NCBI GenBank assembly: GCA_010279815.1
Contig: QEOQ01000165.1
Span: 9,051 to 73,050 of the forward strand
Direction of reading: 5' to 3'
Source: Brachionus plicatilis
Lineage: Eukaryota > Rotifera > Eurotatoria > Ploima > Brachionidae
Length of the DNA: 64,000 bases
Numbering within the stretch: the first letter of the stretch is position 1; each line of letters opens with the position of its first letter. The translations under genes and the position numbers were made by a program. The notes under the pieces were generated by a model. That model did no database searches, was not told where the DNA came from, and saw only the letters and a program-made list of their open reading frames with translations. Positions 8,901-21,345 of the stretch are shown piece by piece.

Positions 8901-11719
8901 CGAAATAAGAAAAAAGTTCACTTAATACGATTTTGAAGAGTTACATTTTCTAAAATTTGGAATTAAAACATTTATAAAAAGTTAGTAGAATTTAAAAAAT
9001 GAAACATAAAAATAAATTAATCTCAAAAGAGTGTTCAAAACAAATTTTTGATTTAAGAATATCTAGAATGCGTATAATTAGGATTTTTTTTACCAAATTA
9101 GGAATTCAAATAAAGTTGTAGTAGTAGTAGTTCAAATAGAAAAAGTTATTTGAATTTTATTAAATTAAAATGTAATGATTTAGACCAGATTACAGTCAAA
9201 TGAATTAATTTGCACCAACAAATGGAATTAGAGACAAATGAAGACTACTGGTAATCTTCTAATTAGCTGTAGTATCTTGCATTTTTTTATTAAATAAAAA
9301 AACTTCGTGCTTTTAATCGAAAAAAAAATTTGATTCAAAAAAGGCTGGGAACAGTTGTTTGATTCTAGTACAAATGTAATCTTTTAAAACCTTTTGATAT
9401 ATGAAAAAAAATCAACAATAAGAATTTTTAAAAGTATAGAGAATAAAGCAATTAGCTGTTGTATGAAGGATAATAAAAATACCTTAATTCGGTGAAAAAA
9501 AAATTATCAAAACAAAAGAAAAACACGATAATGAAAAACTGGTAGGTTTATTATCTGATGGATTAAGTTTGCTTTACTGCACAACAATTTTCAGAACTGA
9601 TTTACTTTGGTCATATTTAAAGTTATAAAGAAAGTATTTGATTGAGTATTTGAAGTCAAAATTCCTTTGAGTTTGCTACACCATTTAAAAATTGAATACA
9701 AATCTTATAATTTTTACTCAAATATAATTTAATTTAAAAAAATTAATTGAATCTATTATTTTCAAATTTTTAAAAATAAATTTCAACAATTCTTTTTTAT
9801 TAAATTTTTTTCCTAAAATAGAAACTGAATTACGAAAATTTTCGTAAAATACCGTAAATTAACACAATTTTACCACATTTTGCGTAAATTAACGTAAAAT
9901 CCGAAAATTGAAAAAGGGGTATTTTACGAAAATTTTGGTAAAATTTCGAAAAATTCTAAACAGCCATTTGTCATTGCGAGAAGATAGCTTCATACATTTT
10001 TCCAGACATTTTTTCAGCAATAACATGACTGCTGAAAAAATGTCTTTTTTTGCAAAAATCGAAAAATTATAAAATCTTTAAATGATTTTAAAAATAACTA
10101 TTTTTAGCCATAAACAACATTAATTTTGGTTATTTTTTGTAAAATTTGGTAAAAAAAAGTAAAATTTAGAAAAATTCAATTAAATTATATTAATAATTAA
10201 ATAGCTTTAAAAAAAATTATATAAATACCGATGAAGTTTTTTAGACCTGTCAAAAATTTAAATTTTCCAATAATTTTCATAATGTCATATAATTTTTTTT
10301 TAACGTAATTACTCGATTTTAACGACATGTCGTTATACATGGGTATCCAGAATTAACGACATGGTCTTATAACATAAAAAAGATTATTTAACCACATGTC
10401 GTTAAATTGGAGCAAATACGTTATATTTAAAATTTTTTTAAATTTAAAGAAATTGACTATTATTATGCCAAAGACTTGACCTTCGCTAAAAAGAGTGAAT
10501 TGAATCGTTTGGTGCTTTTAGTATCAAAAAGTAATACGGATTTACCAGAGTTATTTAGTATTTCGGATTTTGTCAAATGCTTTCCTCAAAATTTTAAAAA
10601 TTTATTTTGTAATGCTAAAAAATTTTCTTCTAACTTAAAGAGAGATGCGTCACAAAAGTTGCTCGAACAGTTCAAGTCAAAATTTGAGGATAAAGAAAGA
10701 TACGCCATGCTTAAAGTGGTTCAACTTTACAAAGAAAAAAAGTACGCTGAGTGCGAAAAACACTTATCTGAATTAGCCAAGTCAGATAATGGATCTTCAA
10801 TAATAAAATTTTATTTGATACAAATATTGCTTACACAGCACAAATATTCTGAGGCTGTTGAAATATTCAGAACATTGGATGAGTACAAAATATTTAAACT
10901 TGGCATCATAAGTGCAATGGTTACTTTACTAAAGCAGCTTAATGATAAAAAGTCTATTACAAAGTTGTTCGATGACGCGGTTGACTATTTTTCCCAAAAT
11001 GATCCTCAAGCCAAAGAATTGGAGGTGTTTATGCGGGAAAATTCCAACTTTCAAATGGAAAATGATAATTTGCCAAAAGCTTGTGAAATGTTGGAAAAAA
11101 TGCGCTCAATAAAACCCAAAGACTTTAGGATACTATCAAAATTAATAAAGTTATATTCAAAATTCAATGCTGAAAAGGCTAAAAATTTGAGCAAAGAGTT
11201 ACCTTCTTTAGAAGAAGTGGCGGCTCAGTCAGATATTGATATTGATACACTCGAAAGTCAATTTAGTTTATTGAATTCTAAATTTGGAAGATCAAAAACA
11301 GTTCAATCGGTGACAGTTAAATCTCCCGATCAGTCTAAGGCAAATGAAAATGTTATTAAAAAAAAGAAAAAAAAGAATCACAAAGTTAAGCTGCCCAAAA
11401 ACTACAATCCAAATATACCTTTGGACCTAGAGCGGTGGTTGCCTTTGAGAGAAAGATCTTACTATAGAGGAAGACGCAATAAAAAGAAAAATCAAATTAA
11501 CAAAGGAACTCAAGGCGCAGTATCTGCCAAGTACCCTAAAATTAAAAAATTTAAAGGTTAAATTTTTATTTATTGAAATAAATTAATTTTAGGGAGCCAG
11601 TCGTGAACCAGCCTCAGTCTCCAAAACCAGGAGCAAAATCGCCCGATGTCAGTGCACCTAAACCAAAACCACCAGCTGGAGCTCACAAGAAGAAGAATAA
11701 ATCAAAAAATAAATGGTAG
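5927..11719 (+). CDS. SRP72: Signal recognition particle subunit SRP72
   Basis: SRP72 binds SRP RNA together with SRP68 in the particle that targets nascent secretory proteins to the ER. Exons: 5927-6331, 6379-6728, 6778-6967, 10494-11530 and 11593-11719. They join in frame to 702 residues (the human protein is about 670). The N-terminal half is TPR helices, with family blocks such as ELCYNSACILI, NNLVCINKDQNIFDS and LPKNYNPNIPLDLERWLP followed by RERSYYRGR (about residue 628), the RNA-binding signature. The last exon gives KPPAGAHKKKNKSKNKW, a basic tail ending in Trp as in animal SRP72. Exon 1-2 and exon 4-5 joins are firm. The exon 2-3 acceptor (6776-6777) was chosen because it alone keeps the KPTD frame. 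The start of exon 4 is less sure: the AG at 10492-10493 keeps phase but lacks a good pyrimidine tract. Intron 3 (about 3.5 kb) is swollen by transposons; the other introns are about 45-65 nt. Confidence 0.93.
7140..7400 (-). pseudogene. MULE transposase SWIM-domain remnant inside SRP72 intron 3
   Basis: The minus-strand frame reads RHLTSEKDFTNLAPRIYQFV, then GTCKIRNNGTIICSCKNYLK, then a stop where the next SWIM cysteine is expected, then SHLHAL. MULE/FLYWCH transposases end with such a SWIM zinc finger (CxC...CxH). The CSC pair and the H are present; TGA replaces the third Cys codon. It is therefore a dead transposase tail, opposite in orientation to SRP72. Confidence 0.65.
7491..8666. repeat. 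Dispersed repeat, copy A (interrupted)
   Basis: This stretch matches 51324-51706 at about 90% identity (for example CTATCTGAATTTCACATTTT and GGCGGTTTTTGTTRGCTAAA). The only large difference is a 772-bp insertion at 7714-8485, described separately. No coding frame is conserved between the copies. Repeat class not determined. Confidence 0.75.
7714..8485. mobile_element. Tc1/mariner-type MITE with 79-bp perfect TIRs and TA duplication
   Basis: The ends are exact 79-bp inverted repeats starting CAGTCCCGTTCTGTTCACTT. The host repeat at 51324-51706 shows the uninterrupted site GTATATATATACTG, while here the flanks are GTATATA and TATATACTG. The only base excess is one TA, so the target-site duplication is TA, as in the Tc1/mariner superfamily; the CAG terminus fits too. 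The interior has further TACGTAAATTTACGTAA palindromes and no transposase, so the element is non-autonomous. Perfect TIR identity implies recent activity. Confidence 0.88.
8672..8869. mobile_element. Half of a MULE-type MITE
   Basis: Matches the right half of the element at 49651-50013 (GATGCAACTTTGAATGTTGC, then AGAAAAAAAGCTATT, then CTGAATTTCACAAAACC at the terminus). The left terminal repeat is missing. A smaller piece of the same family lies at 31335-31410. Confidence 0.6.
8870..10300. other. Rest of SRP72 intron 3
   Basis: Non-coding, AT-rich. Bases about 9830-9960 are rich in degenerate TTTACGTAAA/TTTTCGTAAA palindromes, like the interior of the Tc1-type MITE, and are probably a decayed relative. 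Nothing else recognised. Confidence 0.4.
10301..10423. mobile_element. Small TIR MITE (123 bp)
   Basis: Left end TAACGTAATTACTCGATTTT and right end (reverse complement TAACGTATTTGCTCCAATTT) both run into AACGACATGT, giving TIRs of about 32 bp. A perfect 16-bp palindrome TAACGACATGTCGTTA sits at 10320-10335, and the GACATG core occurs three times, like subterminal iterons. Relative of 2855-3389. It lies just upstream of SRP72 exon 4. Confidence 0.65.
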
Positions 11720-13076
11720 AACTGAATATGAAATCATTTAAAAAAAACTTTTCTGCAGGATTTTAATTATGTTTTTAATTTTAACTCGATTATTTAATAA
11801 AATTTTAGAGAAATATTTATATTTTTTTAAAATTAATTTTAACAAAAATACCGAATTTTTTTTCCAAAATAAATTTATAAAAAATATTATTTTTTAGCAT
11901 TCATGAAAAAAATGAATTCATGTTGATGAAAGCAAATTTTATTAACATATACCGCTTTAAATATGACTTCAGTGTATATTTAACATGTTAAAATCAATTT
12001 CCCAAAGTTTAATGCGACATTATAGCTCAAGATAAATAGGTGAACAATTAAAATTTTTTTGGGTAATGAATTTGATCCAGTGCTAAAAATTGAAGACAAA
12101 GAACAATCAAAAATATTATTATTTAATTTTTAATTTTTCTAAAAAATCTGAAGCCTCAATGCCCCATTAATTTTTCAAAACCTGATTTTAATGTGGACCC
12201 AAAGCTTAAAAAACATCTTTAAAGCATGCAGTATTTGTTAATATTGTTTAAAATGGGTGAGAAGGTGTTTATTGCATGTATAGTAATGACTAAGCAATAT
12301 TGAACAAGGAAATACGGTACTTGAAAAATTGAATCCCTAAAATATTTGAATTAATATTTGAAAATACAAAATTTTTGGATCAAAAACTGAATAAAATACT
12401 CGATTTAATATTTGAAATAAAAATTAATCAAAAAATAATTTAAAAAAAAATATTTAAATTAAAAAAAGAATCCATAAAATAAATTGAATTTCAATTCTAT
12501 TATATTAATTTACAACACAACTCTTCTAACATTTTCTGGATTACGATAGTCCCATCCAATTAATCCGACACCAGAAATAGTTTTTCTGATTAAACAATGC
12601 TACAAGAGTACAAAATACTAAAAATGAAAATGCTTACTCAAATATTAAATAAAAATATAAAAATATTAAAAATTTTAATATTTTTAAATTATTAGTTGAA
12701 TTTACCTTAAGTTTAAGTTGTTAAAAAAAGTTAAAAAATAGACCAATGTTGAAATAACATTGGAAAAGTGCGATTTTTCAAAAATTTTTTTCAGTTTTAA
12801 ATACAAAATAATTTTAAGTTTATTGCAAGCGTGATAAACTTTGTGATAAATTTTGAAGTTTGACTTAAATTTTGACGTTTGTGATTTGATGACCCTTAAG
12901 GCAATATTTTTAGTTTAAAAAACTATCTAAGCTCTGTTTTGCTTTTTTTTAAATTGAGTTTTTGTTAAAATGCAACAAACGAACGTCAATTATCAAAGTC
13001 AAAAGTTATAAAGAAAAGAACAATGTTTTTCGGTTCTAGTCGGTCGGGTGAACTATGATTTATCTATTACTGGAAG
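11720..13076. other. Non-coding stretch downstream of SRP72
   Basis: No gene, RNA or repeat supported. AT-rich sequence. Confidence 0.4.
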
Positions 13077-13752
13077 AATTTTTGTTCCCAGGTTTTATGA
13101 ACCATTAGTTCACCTAATTTAAAAATTGTTCATCTAATTTGATATTTTTTCAGCTATTTAGATAAAAGTTAAATGTAATATTAAAAATTAAGATGGATAA
13201 AAAAATCATTACATAAAGACAAAGACTTGAGTGGTGAAAAATTAATTTTAATTTTCTTTATTTTTATTATTTATGTATAAAGGTAAAGATTTAAGTAGAT
13301 AGCGCATTTGGGTATTTGGGATTGTTGAAAGAGTAATACAAGGCAAACTATATCAGAGCAAATGGCAAGTTTTTTTTCTATTTTACATTTTTGAAATAAT
13401 TGCGTAATTATATTTCAAATTTTAACATGCTTAAGTATTGAGTTTAAATTAAACAACGTAATTTCAAAATTTCAAAAAAGTCAAATAGAAAAAAAAACTT
13501 GCCAAATGCTATTTCTAGAAATCCTTCAAATTGAAAAAAAAGCAAAAATAAAAAATTATTAACTTCAATTGTTTATCTTTATATCAGTTTCGAGAATTAG
13601 GCATTCTATTAAATAACTTTATTCAATTTGTTCACATAATCTAAAAGTTTTTCACCCAATTTTGACATATTACTTAATTCTATTTTGGTTTACCTTTACG
13701 TAAACAAAAAAATTAGGTGAACTTATGGTTCACAAAACCCGAGAACAAGAAT
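13077..13752. mobile_element. Candidate TIR element with inner hairpin
   Basis: Outer inverted repeats of about 45 bp read AATTTTTGTTCCCAGGTTTT on the left and AATTCTTGTTCTCGGGTTTT as reverse complement on the right; both continue into TGAACCAT and AGTTCACCTAATTT. An inner inverted repeat (about 13360-13400 against 13475-13512, GCAAATGGCAAGTTTTTTTT) is nested inside. No coding capacity. Confidence 0.55.
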
Positions 13753-14452
13753 TGTTTGCATAATAGTTTACATATTTTTATTCTGAAGGTTGGTAGAGGT
13801 ACATATAAACAAATAAATTATTTAAAAGTTAAATAAAGAAATTTTAGCAAAAACTTTTCAACACAAAAAATTAAAAATTATTAAAAAACTTTTTAACACA
13901 AATTTTTGTGAAATATTCATTTTGAATTAGATAACCTTTTTTTAAGCTTCTCATCGAATTTTTCAACTCGTTCAGAAGCTTATTTCAATAATGGGATTTA
14001 TTTCAATATTCTTATATCAAATTTCTTATACTAATTTATTTCTAAGCTTTATTTTACCCTATCAATCTTTAAAACTTAATTAAATTTAACTTATTAATCA
14101 ATTTTTGCGAATTTTGTAGATCCATCAAATTTTATTCCAGTCCATATATATTTAAGGGAATATCGTGGCACCACACACTCATTATGACCAACACATACTC
14201 GAGTCTGATCAACACACATTCAAATCCTGATAAGCACACAACCTTAGAAACACACATTTTTTTTGTGTTATAAATTTGAAAAAAAAATAGAAAAAAATTA
14301 CAATTTTTTTTCTTGAGATAAAATACTAAACAACACGCGATAGGATTTCAAAAGAACAACATACAATTTTTTAAAATTTTTTTTGGTTTAATTTTTTGGT
14401 TTAATAGTTTAATTTTTTTTGGTATTTATAATTCTTATTTATTTATTTATCT

Positions 14453-14637
14453 GTAGAGTTGTTTAAAAGTCCCAAAAAAAGTCATAATCATTAAAAAAAA
14501 TCAGTATTCAAAATTTTAAAGTCCGGACTTGGACTTAAATTTTTGAAAAAAAAAATTTAAAGTCTTTGCTCGGACTTTTGAAAAAAAAAGTCCGGACTTG
14601 GACTTGACTTGAGACTTGTGACTTTTAAACAATTCTG
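14453..14637. repeat. GACTT-family MITE-like repeat
   Basis: Begins AGAGTTGTTTAAAAGTC and ends GACTTTTAAACAATTCT, its reverse complement with one change. The interior is built of GTCCGGACTTGGACTT blocks. Shares its interior with 29832-29996 and its ends with 21202-21276. Confidence 0.65.
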
Positions 14638-15659
14638 GTACCGAGCTAATGCTCCTACAGAATATAAAAAAACACACATCATTCAACATTTTAATTCATA
14701 CGAAACTAATATTTTGAAATAAAAGCCGAATATAAGAAATTGATTTCCGCCAGTGATATTAAGGTCTTTCTGAAATACTTATTGTGGTTTCATTAAAAAA
14801 TATAATTTAAAAAATCATTATTTAAAAAAAAAATTCTTTATTGGATTTTGCTTGTAAAATTTTTTTAATTTTTTTGTATCAAAAACACAAATTTCTTTTT
14901 TAAATTTTCATTTAGAATAAACTTTTAAACAACTGATGATTTGAAACTTTAGATTTTTACATTTTTTTACTATATCTTACCATTTTTACTAAATTTTTGC
15001 AAAAAATTACCAAAATTTAAAACAAATGTTGAAATAAATTAAAAGATTTTGTAACAAATAAAAAAATATAAGAATTTATTTAAAATCAAAAAAATACCGA
15101 AAATTGACAGTTTTTTGGCCTAAATCGAATTTATCATGACTTAAAGATATTGATTTAATTTATCGTTATCATAAATTAGATTGTGTGTTTAAGAAAGTTT
15201 AAGATTGCGTAAAATTACATCATTTTACGCAAATTTACGCAAAATTACAAAAAAATTTGTAAGAAATATGTACAACAAAAGCATTGAAGTAACATTTTAA
15301 TCGCCAAAATCAATATTTTATTAATTTAATTTTTTTTTTATCACAAAATTTTTGTGTTGAAAAGTTTCATATCTGTGAGTAACAGTTTTTTAATTTTGGG
15401 GGACAGTTTTTGTTTGTGGTGAATCAATTATCTCTTTTAAAATTTCATTGTGAATTTCATGTGAATTTTTCCTTCAAGATTTTGTTTTTTTTTGTATCTG
15501 TGATTTGGAGTTTGTAAAAAGCAGTCAAATTTGATTGAAAAAAATCTCTATACTTTCACAAAAAGAGAGAGAATATTTTGCAAATTTCAAAATTTTAATA
15601 AGCCTATCAAGTGGTTTTAGTTTACAATTCATTATACTTAGATTAAAAATTTGAAATTA
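14638..15659. other. Non-coding stretch
   Basis: No gene supported. TTTACGCAAAATTAC text near 15205-15250 resembles the interior of the Tc1-type MITE family. Confidence 0.35.
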
Positions 15660-15661
15660 GT

Positions 15662-15716
15662 TGCTCGATTTAGCTCAAGTGGTTAATTTGCTATTGTTTC
15701 GAAAGATTCAAAATAG
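15662..15716 (+). repeat. tRNA-like fossil (SINE or pseudo-tRNA)
   Basis: TTGCTC and GAGCAA flank a stretch containing TAGCTCAAGTGGTTA, close to the tRNA A box, and AGATTCAAAAT, a poor B box. The outer bases can pair like an acceptor stem, but no anticodon arm can be drawn and the B box is degenerate. Not a functional tRNA gene. Confidence 0.25.
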
Positions 15717-15899
15717 AGCAACCAAGCCTTTGAATATCATGTTTACAAATAATAAAAAAAAGAAGAGAATAGGTAAAAAGCCGATTAAGCTATGAATGGA
15801 ACAAACTACTTGAAATTTGAAATTGATTTTTTTCTGATTCAAAAAAATATCCAATTCTGGCCGAAATGTTAAAGTATTAAATTGCAGATGCAACTTCAA

Positions 15900-18800
15900 G
15901 TTCAAAAAAGTGCTCAGGACATTTAGACCAAGTGAGCCAATTCGATGTGCAAATTAGCTTATTAACTCAAATTGACCGTGTTTTAATTGTTGCAAATTTT
16001 GAAAAAAAAAAAACATCACTTTAGGGAATAGCAAGTCTAATCGATATTTTATTGTTTATCAAAATCTGATTGACAAATGCTGTCGCAGATTTGAGATTTG
16101 CTGAGCCATTGATCGATGCTAAATAGAGCTTCGAACCTGCTAAAATAATCACTTAATTTCGAACACATAATTACCTGATTGCATAATACGAGCTGATCCC
16201 TGGTCTTATCAGCCAAATCATGCGAGTGATTAAATCTTCTTAAGTAATAGACACACAAACAGTATCAAACTGTGTGCATTATTTTTGACTGCAATTCTGT
16301 CGTGACATTAATTTCTACTTCCCTTTCTCCCTCGGAGAGCATTCCGAGTTAAATCTTATCGCGCTGCTATTCAATAAGCCAACTCGACTAGATTTAATTA
16401 GTTAATCAATACGCCTATTTAGCTCTCGCTCTAAAAAAGTAATCACGCTGAAATTTAACAATAGCAAAATTTTGATTGCAATTATTTCAACTAATTTGAA
16501 GCATGTTAGTATCGAAATGATCAAAAACGATGATAAGCTTTATCAGCCATTAGCACTTAGGCATCAGATCAGCTCACTCGATTTTACCTATGCTAACAAT
16601 TGCCTTTTTTGCTAATTTTAAAATTTAATTTTTGAACAAAAAATTTTATTGATTTTTTTTATTATCTTGCTGGAAAAAAATTATTGGATACCAAAAATAA
16701 TTTTTTTTATCATTTTTTTTAAACAACCTATCAAAAAAAAATAATTTTAATTTTATAAATATGCACATTTCAAATGACTTGTCTTTTATTGCTGCAGAAA
16801 AACTTTGTAATTCCTTCATTTTTGGATGTCACTACCAGAAGTGAAGAGATAATGGTTGAAATTTTTGCCTTTTTTGATTTTCTAAATAAAATCTTAAACC
16901 ATTCAGTCATTTTTGCTTTAATAATCTTAATATTTAATAATTTTTTTTATTAAAAAAAGCAATACTTTAACATTTTCTTTGATTTAATCAATCAATTGTT
17001 CAGAAATCAAACACAAACATAAGTGGAATATAACTAAACTTTTTAAAATTTTATTTTTAAACGTTCTATTTTTAAAATTGCTCCTTAAAGAAGGTTTAAT
17101 CTAAAAAAATAAATAATTGTTTTTTAATTAAATTTAAAATTTTTTTGATTCAAAAATCTGTCAAAAATTTAGAATAATTCTGCTTCATTAAAAATATATA
17201 TAAACATACTCAACAATTTCTTAGCAGGTCTTATTAGCTTTTTTATTATTAATACTTGATTTGTAATATTTCTGGTTTTAACAAGTTAACAGCTTAATTT
17301 TTAATAAAGTAACATTCGTAAAAAATTCAAATAATTTATTTTTTTATTCAATTAAAATTTAATTTTTGAAGAACTGATTTTTAGAATTCTTTCAATTAAA
17401 TTAATAATTGTTCAAGATAAGCAAATATGTTTTTTACTCGTGAGCTATGTTGCCTAATTTTTTAGTAACTCTTGTTAAAAACACTTCTCAGGTGATTCAA
17501 ATTAGAATAAAATAAATAATGCAAATAGAATTAATAAACATTGTGATTTTTTTTATAAACAATTTAAAAATTAGTAAGTCACATAATAATTTATTTTAAA
17601 ATTTTTAAATTCAGAAAATTATCAAGATAAAAATCGACTCATTTTTTATGTTAAATTTCTATGAATAACTTGGTAGAAAATTTAGAAGATTGGATGGATT
17701 TTTTAAATTCTCAAGCTGATATTTACATTCATTGCAAATTTAGGATTTTTATTTTATCTTTTAAAAGTTTGTTCAAATTTTCAATATGTGATTTATTTAT
17801 TTTCTAAATAAATTCGAGAAGAACCTCAGGCTGCTCAGAATGGAATTTAGTCCTTCTTTTTAGCCCAGCATTAGTAAGTAAAATTAGTTATGTGAAAATT
17901 TTTCTAATAAAAAAGTGATTGTTTCCTCTTATTTCTTACTGATTACATTTCAATTTTAATACCAAAAAATCTGCTTGTTCATTATTTAAATAAGATGGCC
18001 TCACTTCCTTCTTGTCTCTAATTTTGTTATATTTACCCTGTAATCATATTCTATATTCGCCGACCTGTTAATACACTTGCTCTTTTCTTTTAGCATTTTC
18101 CTGTAAACCAATATGGCTCTTTAAATAGGAACTCGCTTTAATATGTGTTGAGCTTCAAACTTAGAGTTTAGATGAGATAGGTAAGTTTTGTGTTTAAATC
18201 AATAAAAGATAATTTTCTATTATTTCAAATTTAAAAAATTAAGCCAGATTCGACGATGAAAAAAAATAAATATAAAATAATGAAAAAAATGCTTTTTATA
18301 AAAATTAAGACATTTATTTTTCGAATTCAAAAATTACATGCTTTAAAAAATAAATTAAATAATTTCTTTTGAAAAAAGTTCAACTTTAAAGCGTTTAATT
18401 GGAATTCAAATTGTTTATTATTGAATAATGGCTTGTGGAATTAACTGCGTAAAATGAACAGAAAGTCAACATGTTTGATTAGGACTAGAGAGAACAAAAT
18501 AAAGAAATTGTATGATTTTGGATGGATTACAATAATGCTAATAAAATTCTTAAAAAAATTTAATTTTTAATTTGATTTTTTGATTTTAACTTTTGGCAAA
18601 AAATTGATATGATTGACTTGAAAGAGCAAATAATTCAAATTCCACACACAATATCAAATAAATCGATGAGACTTATTTTGATTTAAAGTGTCCTATAATT
18701 AAAACTCAATCAAAATGGAACATCTTAATCAGTTTGAAAATTTAATAGCTCGGCAAAATTTCTTTGTTTAAAATTTACTCTTTAAACTGGCATATTTTCT

Positions 18801-20820
18801 TATCAGATAGGATTTTTTCGGCCATTGACACGTGCAAAAGATTGGGTAAGATATTGGTAATTTAATCCAAGCTCAAAGCAAATATTTATCATTCTAATAG
18901 AAAAAAATCCATTTAGCCCAAAGTATTGAGCATAGTTTGTTCGAGGGGGCTGACTAAGCTTTGATATCGGAATTCTTAAGAGAGCAGACCTTGTTCTAGC
19001 TAACCCAGTTTAGTCAAGCCTTGTATTCATCTAATTGTTTTGTATTTGGTCCAACACTAGCAATTAAAGTATAATTTTCTTGTAGTCATGATTCGCTTGA
19101 ATGCCTTGTTTAGAGAATTCGTAGACGTTATATGCACTTAGGTAGAAAGTAAGATGCGAAGTTAAATTCAGTGGTAGCAAGTCTTTAATGCAAATTAATT
19201 GAGACAAGTTAATCAAGCTTGTCAAACGATAAAACTTTATTTATTTTGCAAAATCAGTCGAAACAATTTGGCTTGTTCTTCTATCTTTGGTATGCTTGCC
19301 CTCGAGCCCTGAACAGATTTCTAATTGTCTAAAGATTATCTTAATAATAATTACCTCAACAATAAATTTCTAAACAATCAACTTGACTTGATAATTCACG
19401 CAAATCCGCTCCAAAACTATTGATCTAAAAACTCATGCAGTTCAGCATTGAAAAATATTTACTTCCATTTTTTAATCGTTCAATAAAAGTGTATTTTTTA
19501 ATTCCCTAAAAATTTATTTTTAAAAAAAAAATTAAAAAAAAATAAATAATTTTTAATTTTTTATTCATCTTTGCAATTTGAATGTTCGGAAAACTTATCA
19601 ATAAAATAAAAAATCAGCATTTTTTCTTGCAGAATTTGGCGACACACTGTTTATTAAATTATGTTTATTAAAATTTATGAGGAAAAAAATAATAATTATA
19701 TAAGACTAGTCGTTTATGCAAGCTAAACTTGTGAGCTATCCAACAAATATTCAAAAAGATAGAATCTTAAATTATTTTAAACAATTTGTTTGTTTACAAA
19801 TACTTAAAAAAATTAATTAAAATATTTCTAAAGACAACATTTTTAATTTAATGTTTTGAATCTTTTTATTTATTAATAGTATCAGTATTAATTACTAGAC
19901 AGACGCGTTCGATCCAGACATTAAAAAAATTTAAATTTTAAAAAACTCATCAATTTCTTTGTTCATACATTTTGCTTCTGTTATCTGGCTTTCAAGCTTG
20001 TTTCAATTGCTAACTAATTTTTAGCCAACAAAAAAACTGAATTTTCTTTTTAATTATTTGTTTATTCAATCTAATTTAAAAAATTATAATAAAGCTATGA
20101 TGACAAGCAGACAGAGCAGACTGTTGAGACCCATCATAAAAGCTTTGAAATCAATGCCAGTTAACTTGGTAATGTAAATTGAGCAACTTAAACATGTGTG
20201 TTTTTTAAGAATAAATTTAAAAAAATTTTTGATTCTTTATTTCAATTATTTCTATTTTGAATTAGATTTAATTTAATAAAAACCAAATGCCAACATTATT
20301 TGTTTTAAAACAAAAATTAAATTAGAGTAAAATTATTGAATTTATTTGCATTTAAATATTTTTAACATCACTTATGTTTATGATCTAATTAATAAATTTT
20401 GTGTCGGTGAACGAGTTTCACTCACTAAATGATTCACTGGGCTAATGTGAACCAATTGATACTGGTTTTTAAGACAAATAGCGCTTGGGTTTATTTTGTC
20501 AAAGATTAAAAAAAAATTTACTTTATTTAACATTTTTATTAATCATTTTTAATTATTATTTTTTTATTATAAATCTTTATCAGCACGCATTATCTAAAAA
20601 CAAAATGAAAATTAACTAAAAAAATATTCAAGTAACTGAAATTCGGAAAATTATGCATTACCTTAAAAATAGCTACTTTTTAATCATTCAGTATTTTTAT
20701 TTGATTTTCAGTAAGCTTTATTTTATTTCAGTTTATTTTTATTTTTGTAAAAAACATGCAAATTCTTCAGCAAAAAAAGAACATTTTATAATATTTAAGT
20801 ATTCGTATTTGATGGAAAAT
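15900..20820. other. Long gene-free region downstream of Dlx
   Basis: No coding region, RNA gene or clear transposon. Parts (about 15,920-16,600 and 18,780-19,450) are noticeably less repetitive and less AT-rich than the rest, with homeodomain-like TAATTA cores such as ATTTAATTAGTTAATCA near 16,393. They are candidate regulatory DNA for the neighbouring homeobox gene, but sequence alone does not show this. Confidence 0.25.
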
Positions 20821-20822
20821 TT

Positions 20823-20970
20823 TTATTCCTTCAAAAGAGCCTCCAATATCGCTTTTTTGGGTCTTCCTCTTTTACGTTTTTCTCCAGTTAAAACATCTTT
20901 TGCATCTGGTGGAGGTTTACAGTATGTTAAACAAATTAAAATCCCTATTAATTTGATTCGAATAAAGCTT
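20823..20970 (-). pseudogene. C-terminal tail of a MULE transposase (AT-hook type)
   Basis: The minus-strand frame reads CLTYCKPPPDAKDVLTGEKR and continues KRGRPKKAILEALL to a stop at 20823-20825. The CKPPP...GEKRKRGRP block is the usual tail after the SWIM finger of FLYWCH/MULE transposases, and RGRP is an AT-hook. The SWIM finger itself is not recognisable upstream. Remnant only. The plus-strand open frame over this spot is a shadow. Confidence 0.65.
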
Positions 20971-21201
20971 TAAAAAATAAAATTAAAACTACAATCAGAA
21001 AAAATAGAATCCCAGTCAATATTTAAAAGAAAAGAAATTTTATTTCAGATTTTATCCAATTTGATTTTTAAAAACTCATTTCGATACTCATTTTATTTGT
21101 TCTAGCACATTTGCTTCTTTTTGCTAAATTAGTGCTTTCAATTACTTTGACAATTTCAAACATCTGGAAAATGCAAGCGTTCCGATTTTCAAATGCAAAT
21201 T

Positions 21202-21276
21202 CAGAGTTGTTTAAAAGTCCCAAAAAAAGTCCGGACTTGGACTTGACTTGAGACTTGTGACATTTAAACAACTCTG
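21202..21276. repeat. Short GACTT-family MITE (75 bp)
   Basis: CAGAGTTGTTTAAAAGTC at the left is mirrored by GACATTTAAACAACTCTG at the right, with one mismatch. The interior holds GTCCGGACTTGGACTTGACT. This is the smallest complete copy of the family and defines its ends. Confidence 0.75.
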
Positions 21277-21345
21277 TACAAATTGATCAAAAATTCTTTC
21301 TTTTCTGATGAAATAGCATTAAATTTAAAAATAAATTCTTTAAAA

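Noticed and set aside
20653..20973. 106-codon plus-strand frame
   Set aside because: Shadow of the MULE tail on the minus strand, which has the KRKRGRPKK motif; the plus-strand residues are low-complexity.
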